From Leptidea sinapis (taxonomy: Eukaryota; Arthropoda; Insecta; Lepidoptera; Pieridae), in contig NC_066288.1 of assembly GCF_905404315.1 (NCBI RefSeq), positions 11,246,501 through 11,310,500 on the forward strand: a stretch of 64,000 nt of DNA. Direction: 5' to 3'. The notes beneath the pieces are model-generated. The model was not told the DNA's origin, made no database searches, and was given only the letters and a program-made list of their open reading frames with translations. This document shows, one piece after another, positions 22,981 to 32,828 of the stretch; the stretch's first letter is position 1; each line of letters starts with the position of its first letter. Made by a program: the position numbers and the translations under genes.

Positions 22981-23388
22981 TTTTCTTTTCACTTCTAATT
23001 GGCTCTCATTACTTGGACTTAAAAAAGCTCCTTAGAAGCTTTCATATACGTATAATAGGAATGCTAATGAATCATTTCTACTCTCTGCCACATCGCATTG
23101 ACAAAAACACATACCTGTGAGTTTGCACCGAGGAAAAATATATAAAACATGTTGAAAACTCTGTTTTCCGTTAATGTATCGAATATCTTGCGAACATTGG
23201 TATCTAACCGTGTTCACATTGTCACACAACTTGTTGACCCGAAAGTAGGTTGACATTTCACAGTCTAGACATCTTTACAATCGAATTTTGTAATAACAAT
23301 TTTGTCAACATGTTTCTCAGTTAATCTTACAACACAATGAAAAACTTGTTTTGACATTTTTCCGATAACTATTACGTAATCCCTACTA
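22981..23388. other. No gene seen
   Basis: AT-rich spacer before the Helitron; no motif. Confidence 0.4.
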
Positions 23389-23990
23389 TCTATATATATA
23401 TAGTGAAAATGGCCTTTCTTAGAGGCTCAATCACACCTAAACCACTGATCGTATTGACATGAAACTACCACTATTCGATGCGAACTTTATTCTAAATGGT
23501 TTATGGCTTCTTATTACTTTTCGAATTCCACATTCCTTCATTAATTCATTTCATTTTAAATTCCGCCCAGCGGGAACGGGTAGTAATATTATAAATGTGA
23601 ATGTAAGTTTGTTTTTTACGCGCCTAAGCCACCGAACTGATTTTGATAAAATTATGTATAGAGATAAACTAGAGCTTGAACAAGGACACATACATTTTTT
23701 TGCAAAGAAATAAATAGGGGGGTTGGAATCGGGGTTGGCAGTTTGTATGGAAGATAAAATCATGAAACTTTGTATTTATTAACATTAGTTCGAGCAATTT
23801 TCAAACTTGACCTACATGGGGATGAAATAGGAGATTAAAGTTCGCAGGACAAACTAATTAAGAGACTGTCCATAATGCCAAGTGATATGCGCTGTATCAT
23901 AGGAGAGTGAAGAGAGCAGTTTGTATATTGTGTATTATTTGAAAAGAATTTTAAAATATAAATCCGGACGAAGTCGCGGGTAAAAGCTAG
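23389..23990 (+). mobile_element. Non-autonomous Helitron
   Basis: The 5' end TCTATATATATATAGTG is preceded by A. The 3' end CCGGACGAAGTCGCGGGTAA, then AAGCTAG, is followed by T. TC...CTAG termini, a GC-rich 3' hairpin region and insertion between A and T are Helitron hallmarks. No Rep/helicase is present. The embedded GAACGGGTAGTAATATTATA segment suggests a nested Helitron 5' part. Confidence 0.7.
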
Positions 23991-24212
23991 TAATAAATAA
24001 GCTAACGTTCCTCCAAAGCTGAAAAGAAAAAATGCATATTATTTGTTTGTATTACCACTACCTAGGACTGATCTGGGTTAAAACCATAGATTAGAGTTAA
24101 AACGCAGCTATTTTCAGACTCTGTAGGTGATATAACTGGCCAAATCTCAGGATATTTATTTATACTTGCCGTTTCCTCAATATAAAAAGAAATTACTACA
24201 TTTACACAAGTG

Positions 24213-24273
24213 TTATAGGCGCCGTTGTGCTACCCATAACCTAGCCGGCATCTTGTGCAAAGGAGCCTCCCAC
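24213..24273 (-). mobile_element. SINE-like repeat S1, 3'-truncated head
   Basis: TATAGGCGCCGTTGTGCTAC to AAAGGAGCCTCCCAC. Followed by the same sequence (TATGCCCTAGACTTGCCAAA) that follows the S1 copy at 24866-25145. Confidence 0.8.
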
Positions 24274-24510
24274 TGGTATGCCCTAGACTTGCCAAATTTC
24301 ATAGTTCTAGGTTAACGGAAAATACCCTATAAATTTTGGTTTCCTTGAGAGTGTCGGAATAAAAATATCTTTTTTGAACGTTTACTTAAAAGTTTGATCG
24401 TTTTAATTTCAATTCGATACCTCTTTGCGTTCTCGAGATAAACGGTCTTGACAGACGGACTAATAAGAAAGTCATTTTTTTAAGGATTATTTTTCGTACA
24501 CAACAAACAA
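24274..24510 (+). repeat. 3' half of a conserved interspersed repeat, family C1
   Basis: CCTAGACTTGCCAAATTTCA, CATAGTTCTAGGTTAACGG, ATTCGATACCTCTTTGCGTT and CTCGAGATAAACGGTCTTGA then CAGACGGAC. I recall this order as the 3' part of the repeat whose other half begins at 29029 with GCGGCCAAGTGCGAGTCGGA. Confidence 0.5.
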
Positions 24511-24744
24511 TACCCATATTGTTTCAATGATAACTAGAAGTACCTACATGTAAGAGTTTTGCAAAATTTAAAATAATCACACATTTTACGTCATTCTGAG
24601 AGCCTTGAAAATGATTCTTATTCCTTCCATAGCTTTCTTTGGTCGTCAGGTAACATATGGACGCGACCTAAGATTTGTGTCGCGTCGCCCTTTTTAGTAC
24701 CGCTGGCTGTGTACAAAATTTAATCGGTATTAGTTGAGTAGATA

Positions 24745-24836
24745 AGGCCAAAATGAGAAAGCTCAATCATATAAAAATGACAGATACCAAATTCAAATGT
24801 AATATTTTTTATTGTTACAGTATTTATGGCCAGACT
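24745..24836 (-). mobile_element. maT terminal region, solo
   Basis: AATGAGAAAGCTCAATCATA, GACAGATACCAAATTCAAAT, then TATTTATGGCCAGACTA. It is nearly identical to 3820-3913 next to the maT transposase relic, but no transposase sequence remains here. Confidence 0.7.
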
Positions 24837-24865
24837 AAGTAATTAGTATATACATACAGTATTTT

Positions 24866-25145
24866 GTTTTTAGTAATAAGGAACGACACGAGCAGGATCT
24901 ATAGCTGATGTTAAATGATTTCTGTCCATCCTGCCCATTTCAATGCAGTGCCACTCAGGATTCTTGAAATCCCCAATAATTCTGAGCGGCACTACAATTG
25001 CGCTCGTCACTTTAAGACATAAGATGTTAATTTTCATTTGCCCAGTAATTTCACTAGCTACGGACATTACTGTTTCACGGCAGAAAAAGGCGCCGTTGTG
25101 GTACCCATAATCTAGCCGGCATCCCGTGCAAAGAAGCCTCCCACT
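24866..25145 (-). mobile_element. SINE-like repeat S1
   Basis: The plus strand reads TAGTAATAAGGAACGACACG, GAGCAGGATC, the ATTCTGAGCGGCACTACAAT block, TCACTAGCTACGGACATTAC and TAGCCGGCATCCCGTGCAAA to CCTCCCAC. Confidence 0.85.
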
Positions 25146-25842
25146 TATATGCCCTAGACTTGCCAAATTACGCGAGCGTTACAAATAAAAAAAAAGCAAA
25201 TAAAAGTCACATTCGCAATGTACTATTATTATGGATGGAAGGATAATTGATTTCATCTCGGACAAAGCAGGCGTTAATTAAGGTCAAGCTTTCAGCCGAC
25301 TTTAACAACGGATTATAACGATCCGATCTCGTTAACATTTAACTGACTCACAGTTAATCCCGTTTCAATGAAACCGTAGCTTTCAATCGTTACATACATC
25401 TTCATTTTTTTATGACATATTGTAAATTATATTGATTGTTCATAAGTGCATTTATTGATATAAAAATACTATGGTCAGATGTATTTTTCGCTCAAGATAT
25501 AGGTGTATATATATTAATGTATTCTTTTATGTTTGTTACCTGGGTAACTATTTTTTTATTTGAAAGCTGGTGCTTCCAGTGTGGTCCCACTGCATTTGGT
25601 CCAGATCTGACAATGGCATCCATGAGATAACCATAAAAGTCTTAAATTTGCTATACATACGTATAGCAAAGTGGATGATACATTTACAAATAACTCAACT
25701 GATTTCGGTAATTCTTTTTTTTTATTGGAAAGGATATACTTCAATGATAGTTTGGTTAGGTTCTGATTACGGAATCCATGACAAAGTAACGGAACTCTTC
25801 AATTCTTAGGAGCAAATTAACGATACTTGGCCGAATCTTTTT
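25146..25842. other. No gene seen
   Basis: The shared flank ATATGCCCTAGACTTGCCAA starts this stretch. Beyond it the sequence is AT-rich with frames (25436-25630, 25570-25809) lacking any domain. Confidence 0.4.
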
Positions 25843-26466
25843 TATGCTATCCGGATATTTAAGTCATCTACCATAACATAGTTAGGGTCATGTAATTGTC
25901 GTAGTCGAATATGATGATCAATGGGACTCCTTAACGACTTACAGTAAGGGTGCGATCTGTGGCAGAATATATCTACACTTATTTAGATAAATTGTTAGTT
26001 AGTGTACTTCAAATTCACTTAAATCCTTAAATCAAAAATATTTTAACAAAAAAACAACCGACTTTAAAAACACTATTCCTAAACAATAGATATAATATGC
26101 ACTAAAAAGTATTAAAATAATTGCGTTTTTTTATACAGTCTAATTAATTAATCAAATTCTAGTTACGATTATTGTAATTTTTGGAGTCGGTGTCATCCAA
26201 GATAGGTTTGTAACTACATACATCGTTATAGGTGAGATGTTCTTGAGTCGTGAGGAGGCGAGAGGCGAGAGCGGGTCGCGGCGGAAGGACACCGATTCCA
26301 AAAATAACAATAATCGTAACTTGATTTTGATTAAATAATGAGATTGTATAAAAATACGCAATTATTTTTATACTTTTTAGTGCATATTATATCTATTGTT
26401 TTGGTATAGTTTTTTAGTCGTTTGTTTTTTAGTGAATTTGAAGTCGCTTGTTTTTTTTGTTTAAAT
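25843..26466. repeat. Tandem duplication unit 1, with 420-bp foldback
   Basis: The unit starts TATGCTATCCGGATATTTAA. From about 26040 to 26460 the left arm (AACCGACTTTAAAAACACTA, AATATGCACTAAAAAGTATT, GTTACGATTATTGTAATTTT, GGAGTCGGTGTC) is mirrored by the right arm (GACACCGATTCC..., AATAATCGTAACTTG, ACTTTTTAGTGCATATTATA, GTCGTTTGTTTTTTAG). The loop is GC-rich (GGCGAGAGCGGGTCGCGGCG). This would fold into a very long hairpin with arms of ~150-170 bp. Unit 2 begins 633 bp downstream. Confidence 0.85.
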
Positions 26467-26475
26467 ATTTTTTAT

Positions 26476-27040
26476 TATGCTATCCGGATATTTGAGTCAC
26501 CTACCGTAACGTCGTTATGATCAAGTAATTGTCGTAGTCGAATATGATGATCAATTAACGACTAACAGTAAGGGTGCTATTGTGGCAGAATTTCTAACTG
26601 TTTGTAATCAAATTGCAATGTGCTTACGTTCATTGCTGCAATGCAAAATTAAGTATCTCTACACATAAATATGTAAGACAAATTATTAGTTGGTGTACTT
26701 CAGATTCACTAAAAATAAAAATAAACCTTTAAATAAAAAAGGAACTGACTTCAAAAAACAGTATTTCAAAACAATAGATAAAATATCCACTAAAACGTAT
26801 AAAAATAAATTGGTATTCTTATACAATATTATTAATTAATTTAAGTATAGTTACGATTATTCTTATTTTATCTTTATAGTCCGTGTCAGCCAAGGTAGGT
26901 TTGTAACTCGGATAGTTGTAGGTGAAATGTGCTTGAGTCGGACGCGCGACGTGAGTTGCGAGAGGCGAGAGCGGAGCTGCGGCGGGAAGACACCTATTGG
27001 AATAGTTTTTTCGAAGTCGGTTTTTTTTTGTTAAATTTAA
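26476..27040. repeat. Tandem duplication unit 2
   Basis: The TATGCTATCCGGATATTTGA start, GTAATTGTCGTAGTCGAATA, GACTAACAGTAAGGGTGC and TGGTGTACTTCAGATTCACT match unit 1 in order. They are followed by the GAACTGACTTCAAAAAACAG left arm, the GC-rich loop GAGAGCGGAGCTGCGGCGGG and a short GAAGTCGGTTTTTTTTTG right end. The right arm is largely lost, so this unit no longer folds fully. Confidence 0.8.
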
Positions 27041-27261
27041 AAAAAAATGTCATCATTGTAATTTTTGTAATTATTTGTACAGGCATTGATTTGCCAAACA
27101 GGATTGAGGGTTGCTAGGTGATCACCGTTGCCTATGCATTATTGCAACACTAGAGGAATGATAAGAACAGATTCAAAAAATTGTCCCAACCAGTAGTGTG
27201 TACGTGCTATTATTACATTAGGATTCCTTCCGATATCAAAACCATCGCTTACTAAATAAAA
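27041..27261. other. Spacer
   Basis: Includes a CR1-tail-like phrase (GGTTGCTAGGTGATCACCGT) at about 27110. Otherwise unremarkable. Confidence 0.35.
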
Positions 27262-27399
27262 ATGGACTCTAGAGAAGTAACCAAGAAATTTCACCATTTT
27301 ATTACACCGTTAAAAAAACACCCCTTACACTACAATCTAATATTGAGTACCTATCACCACCCAGTATATGTAATCCAAGTTTTAATTAAAGCTTTAGAG
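27262..27399 (+). CDS. Possible first coding exon, unidentified
   Basis: A frame opens at ATG after AATAAAA, encodes MDSREVTKKFHHFITPLKKH and then a His/Leu-rich stretch ending VIQVLIKALE, and reaches a GAG|GTAAGC donor-like site at 27399/27400. The frame continues through the donor to a stop at 27451. No family recognised; a decayed repeat is an equal alternative. Confidence 0.2.
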
Positions 27400-27604
27400 G
27401 TAAGCCATTTAAAAAAGAAAAGAAATCACTCGATCCGAACAAATTTTACATGAAGCCTTTTTATAATGCAAAGCTTTACAACGTACCTAAGCAACTTGTT
27501 CCGTTCATTACGTGGGAGAGTTTTGTTCTTTTGTTGTTAATATAAATAGTTTTAAAATACGTACATATCATTTAAATGACGCAATCTGCCTTAAATCAAA
27601 CGAA

Positions 27605-27860
27605 ATGGAGGAGAAAAAAGTATGTTTGGGCATTAAAGTATCAGACAAAATAAAAAATGAAACTCTTAAAGTGACTGATATAGTGAAAAAAATAAGAAGT
27701 ACTTAATGGAAATGGGCTTGTCATCTATGCAGTATGACAGATAGCAGATGGGCTAGGAAATTAACATAATGGAAACGTAAGAGAGCAACAAAGAAAGAGG
27801 TGGACCAACTGAAGGAGTCAGGCCAGAAATCTGGAAGCTAAGGGGACACCAAAGAGGCGA
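27605..27860 (+). mobile_element. RTE-like LINE C-terminal fragment
   Basis: Encodes KVSDKIKNETLKVTDIVKKI, a stop, WKWACHLCSMTDSRWARKLT, a stop, and a WKRKRATKKEVDQLKESGQ remnant. In order, these are the KVTD-I--I, WKWAGH--RM-D-RW and W-PR segments near the end of RTE-clade ORFs. Three breaks. Confidence 0.7.
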
Positions 27861-28551
27861 TTTTCACAAATACTTAGTCAGTTAGTTATAAATTAAACAT
27901 ATAAATAAATTAACAAATAGCAGATATATTAATATTAATTTTAAAAATGTATAATAGATTATTTATATCTCAATTTCTAGCCTTTTCCTCTGATTGTACT
28001 TTTTGAGCTCTGTTGAGTCTTATGTACCGTCGATTCCTATCTTATCTAAAGCGCCTTTTCACGGTATTCTAATTCCGGGTTGATATCCTTAATTTATAGT
28101 TAAAATTATTGGTAAAGTTTATTCTAACGAGTAAACATTGTAACGATTTAAATTTAATTAGTTACACTCCGCTAAATCTGCTATTATTCGTAGCCAGAGC
28201 GACGCCTGAAATTTATCATTTCACAATATACCCAACGAAGCTGTCTGGTACGTACAATAGAACCTGTATATGTAGCCGTCGCGTCCTGTCGGGATATATA
28301 TATATATTATATTCAGATATTACAAGGATAAACATGATACATAAATACCTAAAATTGTATTGTTCGAAATACATACATTTTTAATATTACGATGGCTGTA
28401 CAGTTTTGATGTCCATGCATCCGTCTGTCGGCTGATTGTATCTCATAAACACACAATTGTTAGACTCAACGACATTTAAAGCGAATAGACCATTAATAAC
28501 TCAGCCGTTAATCTTGAACTACGCAGCGGTCAACTGACCTCTACTAACAAA

Positions 28552-28702
28552 ATGAAGTTTGCTGCGCGTTCATTCGGCATTCAGACACAGAACGGGTTAC
28601 GTGAGACGAAAAGAGACAAAAATGCCAAAATGTTACGTTTTGCGGTGTCAAAAATCGAACAGCATTTCAAACTAAAGCTTACTGTAGAATTACCTCTCAC
28701 CG
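28552..28702 (+). CDS. Candidate first coding exon, unidentified gene
   Basis: ATG in a good context (AACAAAATGAAG) begins MKFAARSFGIQTQNGLRETK, then a basic, charged stretch (RDKNAKMLRFAVSKIEQHFK) and LKLTVELPLTG, meeting a consensus donor ACCG|GTGAGT at 28702/28703. Base composition is markedly less AT-rich than the flanks. No downstream exon was identified, and the plus-strand sequence after it is soon occupied by repeat C1. It could be a real first exon with distant partners, or an exon stranded by rearrangement. No domain recognised. Confidence 0.35.
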
Positions 28703-29028
28703 GTGAGTACAATTTACTTAGTTTATTAAATGTAAACTTTAAAAGGTATGTCATTGTGTATAATGTTACCAAATCATTTGAGTTGCTGCTTCAGGGCATT
28801 TATTATTATATAACTTAGTATAGTTCTATCATACCGCTTTTGGCGGTGATTGGTTAATTTTGGTTGAGAGATGGACGCCACGCCCTTACCCCGCAAAAAT
28901 TGGTTGTCGTGGACTTTAGACTTTCAGTACTTGTAAGGTTACATATTCTTTGGTATCAGTAAGTATTGTCGGTCTATTCTTTTTAAATGTCTTTGGTAAG
29001 GCTTACGCAATACAATAACAACAAAAAA
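28703..29028. other. No gene seen
   Basis: Possible intron start, then GGCGGTGATTGGTTAATTTT and unremarkable sequence. Confidence 0.35.
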
Positions 29029-29645
29029 TATAAAGCGGCCAAGTGCGAGTCGGACTCGCCCATGAAGGGTTCCGTAGCAGCAAGTAACATAATATAAAAG
29101 TTTTTGTAGTTCGTTGTAACTTGGATCGATGTTTTAATAATAGTGCATTTTTTTAAATTAAGTTATTGATAAACATGATAAATAGGTACCTAAGTGATGG
29201 GATTTAGATCTAACGATATGCGAGCCAATATAGGCTTGTGATAGCTAAACATATTTGAGCTGATTGAATGAAAGGCAGATTGCGGTTTACGATTTATGAC
29301 GTATTAAAAAAATCTACTTACTAGATCTCGTTCAAAGCAATTTTTGGCGGAATTTTGGATGGGAATGTACATCATATATGTTTTTTAGTTTTATCATTCT
29401 CTTATTTTAGAAGTTACCGGAGGGGGGACCCGTTTTACAACTCTGGAAGTCTCTCTCGCGCAAACTATTCAGTTTAGAAAATGGGGTCGGCTTACAGAAT
29501 TCATCTGCTTACCAAGTTTCAACAGTATAGTTCTTATAGTTTCGGAAAAATGTGACTGTGACATACGGACGGACAGACAGACAGCCATGACGAATCCATA
29601 AGGGTTTCATTTTTTGTCGTTTGGCTGCGGTACCCTAAAAACCAA
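29029..29645 (+). repeat. Conserved interspersed repeat, family C1
   Basis: Opens with GCGGCCAAGTGCGAGTCGGA, CTCGCCCATGAAGGGTTCCG, and closes with ACGGACGGACAGACAGACAG, AATCCATAAGGGTTTCATTT, TTTGGCTGCGGTACCCTAAA. I know this as a very widespread lepidopteran repeat. GGCCAAGTGCGAGTCGG and GGGTTCCG could be degenerate A and B boxes of a tRNA-derived head, but this is uncertain. The closing GGTACCCTAAA is a near-inverse of the GGGTTCCGTAG near the start. Confidence 0.65.
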
Positions 29646-30486
29646 GACGAAAAAAAAATCCATGGTTAGCTTTCACGTAAGCCATATAACCTTCATAATA
29701 ACCTTACCAACTATCTTCGTTTTTACGTCACTGTGGAGGTCGTGATTTTTATTTCAGGAGAGATGTTTTAACATTTTCGACGCACTTTTGAAAAAATCTA
29801 CTTAACCTAATGCCTTGCCTATTTATAGATGGTAGAATTGTTAACAAAAATAACGCTCAGCTTATTGGGAATATCATCGGACCCTAAAGCTTTTTGGGTA
29901 TTAACATTAATAGACTAATACTACAAAGGACTGTGAGATATCATTTATTTAGTACTTTCATGATTATAGGCAAAACTGTACTAATATGTATGTATTTAAT
30001 GTTAATTATGCATACTTATTGCTTTCAGTGCATCATTACAAAACTGGATCTAGGTAAGTCCTTATCATCAAGTAGTCGCTTAAAGTTAGTTCGCTTAGAC
30101 CTATTACCGCGAAGTATCACAAAATCAAACCCATGCTAAATTATAATCAATTATGCAATTATAGAACTTAACGAAAAGGTATTCAAGATATTTGTAGTTT
30201 AAAACATTTCAGAAACTAGGTATATAAAATTTTTGTCTCCCCTTAATGGCATTCTTAGGAAACCAGGAATTTACATGAATGATCAGATTTTATTATATTT
30301 GGTTGTGAAACGATTGACTTGATTTCTTAACCGAAATACCTTTACTTATTTACGGTGTGTGTGTGTTTGTGTATTGATGCATCCACTGTACTCAATATCT
30401 CTTGTTTCTACGTATATATTTCATTTGCTTTTTTTGACTTACTTGTGTAAGGCATTAAGTATTTGACGATAGAGTATTTTTGTTGA
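29646..30486. other. No gene seen
   Basis: AT-rich. A plus-strand 81-codon frame (29894-30139) has no recognised domain. Confidence 0.4.
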
Positions 30487-30703
30487 ATCACTTTACTTAT
30501 ATAGTAATTGAAATGGTTTGTAAAACGATGAAGCTGTAAATGTTGGTTTAAATGAGTGGCAATGAGTTTCGCTACTTCTTCTCCTTAAAGCTCAACCTTT
30601 TCCGAAGTGATAGTAAATGCAAAAAGGAAAGAAAACTTTCGACGTTATTAAGTGTTATTTTCTTGACCTGAGTGAATAAAGTGATTTTGATTTCATTTGT
30701 AAT
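30487..30703 (+). mobile_element. LINE 3' UTR tail, family T1
   Basis: GAATCACTTTACTTATATAG, GAGTGGCAATGAGTTTCGCT, CTTGACCTGAGTGAATAAAG, TGATTTTGATTTCATTTG. It matches 499-673 and 34457-34664. Confidence 0.65.
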
Positions 30704-30914
30704 GTCTCTTTGTCTAATCTTATTTTGTTTAATAAGCGCGAGCATTGTGTTAGAATTATTTAAGTACCAACCACGCTGAAAATCACATGCTATTAAGTGC
30801 ACTTTTAAACCACTCAATCGTAGTTAGCACGATGTTTACCTAAACACCACATCACTGAATATAGAAACCAAAATAGAAATATGTATACATAATACTTCCA
30901 GGTCATCGCTGCAG

Positions 30915-31048
30915 TTTTTTTTTATGGAAAAGGAGGACACACGAACGTACGGGTGACCTGGTGTTAGGTAATCACCGCCGCCCACATTCTCTAGCAACAC
31001 AAGAGCGTTGCCGGCCTTACAGGAAGGTTTATGCGCTTTTTTTGAACC
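30915..31048 (-). mobile_element. CR1-like LINE 3' end
   Basis: The plus strand reads T9, ATGGAAAAGGAGGACACACG, GTGACCTGGTGTTAGGTAAT, CACCGCCGCCCACATTCTCT and ends GAAGGTTTATGCGC with a T-run. It equals the last ~130 bases of the long CR1-like LINE. Confidence 0.85.
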
Positions 31049-31829
31049 AAAATTACATACATTAAGTAACCTTTACAGTGTTGGTATTTTTTACATAACA
31101 CATTAAACTATTGATGGGCGATAAGTTCTTTGATGTGCATTTCAAAATATCTCTTGATTAATAACATTACCTAACTCTTGTATTCGCCGTTTTAATACCT
31201 TTTATTGGTGGTGTTAATACGAAAGCACCAAATATGATTTTCATATCGAATATACTCATTGTACAGCAAACTTGGGTTGGCATTAGAAATTCGTATCGTT
31301 TTTATCACTACACTGTGACAGAAGTTAATCAGTGTACCTTACTAGTCTGCACCAACCCTAAAGTGTTTTATAAAAGACGGATGGCTGCCCCAGCCCGTGC
31401 CAAGTTACGCAAGGGCGAAAAGGCTGCCCTTTCCGCAGCGCCTGAAACGCGCAGACCCGAAATAGTTTCAAAAACTTGTTGTATATGATCCCCCACTTTA
31501 ACCCTCGTTAAAGCCCATGTAGTGATAATAGAGCTTAATGACCTAATGTTTAAGGTTACATATAAAGACTCCACTTTTAAATGAATACGTCACGAACATA
31601 TTGGTGTTATCTGCTGCGGTGATTTGATAATGATTCTTTTATTTTTAAATATTATGGAAATTATGTTAAGGGATAAAAGCGTTATGAAAAACATCAGTTT
31701 AAATATATTTTCATTAGTGATATAATCAATAACAATTAACATGTGTGTTATGAACATTGTCGGTAGTAGGCACTACAAATTGTATGAACGGAAACTTTAG
31801 GACGTAACATTTTGTAAGGAGTGATCACT
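31049..31829. other. No gene assigned; GC-rich island
   Basis: About 31375-31490 is GC-rich and encodes MAAPARAKLRKGEKAALSAA then PETRRPEIVSKTCCI stop. It stands out from AT-rich flanks and could be the end of a gene exon or of a transposon ORF. No domain recognised. Confidence 0.3.
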
Positions 31830-32167
31830 CAGAATTCCGAATGCGTGGTTTGAAAGAGGATGTTGTGACAAGGACTGAAAAAGGAATGCTGAAATGGTTT
31901 GGACACGTGGAGCGAATGAGTGAAGAAAGAATGACGCATCAAATATATAAGGCAAGTGTGTGTGGGCAAGTCGTTCGCGGGAGAACTCGTAGAACATATG
32001 TCGACCAAATTTGTGACGTTTTGAGAAAGGGAAAGGTCCGGAGCACCCGCAACCGGCGAGCATGTATGAAAAGAGTAATAAATGTAGAGAAAGCGCGTGA
32101 GGTTTGCAAGGATAGAAGCAATTGGCATTTTATTGTCTCTGCCTACCCCGACGGGAACAAGGCGTGA
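31830..32167 (+). mobile_element. LINE ORF C-terminus, family L1c
   Basis: An open frame of 108 codons encodes RTEKGMLKWFGHVERMSEER, VVRGRTRRTYVDQICDVLRK, RSTRNRRACMKRVINVEKAR and DRSNWHFIVSAYPDGNKA stop. The KWFGHVERM block is a standard segment just before the C-terminus of several insect LINE ORFs. It is intact over this length and longer than the copy at 6040-6257. Clade not determined. Confidence 0.75.
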
Positions 32168-32525
32168 GTGCATGAAGTGATCATTCGGATTACAAATTGG
32201 TAGGAACAATTTCAGGTAAAGTAGTTTAAGTCACAGTTGAGCCAATATGGACCCATTCCAAGAGGTCTCGGTAAAACTTGGTCAAGTATGTTATGTCACT
32301 TTCAATATAGCTGTGTGTAAAAATGACAAAATAAACTCGATCGCGGTTTGAGACGATTTCGAATATGGACCTTAGTAACTACTGTCTTAAGCAAGGAGTA
32401 TTTATTTATTTCAATTATATTTGAAACATACAAATAGGGCTTTATAGTTGGCATACAGTAAAACCACAGAGTAGAAATAGATACTTACATGTAGAAGTAT
32501 GAAATTAGATAAATAATTCCTCTCT
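32168..32525. other. No gene seen
   Basis: Spacer between LINE and SINE-like copies. Confidence 0.4.
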
Positions 32526-32828
32526 TTTTTTATGAAAATATGGGACAAGAGGAGCAGGACGTTCAGCTGATGGTAATTGATACGCCATGCCCATTACTAT
32601 GCAGTGCCACTTAGGGTTCTTGAAAAACCCAAAAATTGTGAGGGCACTACAATTGCGCTCATCACCTTGAGACATAAGATGTTAAGTCTCATTTGCCAGT
32701 CATTTCACTAGCTTCGGCGCCCGTCAGACCGAAACACAGTAATATTTACACATTACTGCTTCACGACAGAAATAGGCGTTGTGGAAACCATAATCTAGCT
32801 GGCATCCTGTGTAAAGGAGCCTCTCACC
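32526..32828 (-). mobile_element. SINE-like repeat S1, full length
   Basis: The plus strand runs TTTTATGAAAATATGGGACA, GAGCAGGACGTTCAGCTGAT, GGTAATTGATACGCC, the TGCAGTGCCACTTAGGGTTC block, AAGATGTTAAGTCTCATTTG, ACCGAAACACAGTAATATTT, and GCTGGCATCCTGTGTAAAGG to CCTCTCAC. This is the most complete copy and defines ~300 bp of the family. Confidence 0.9.
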
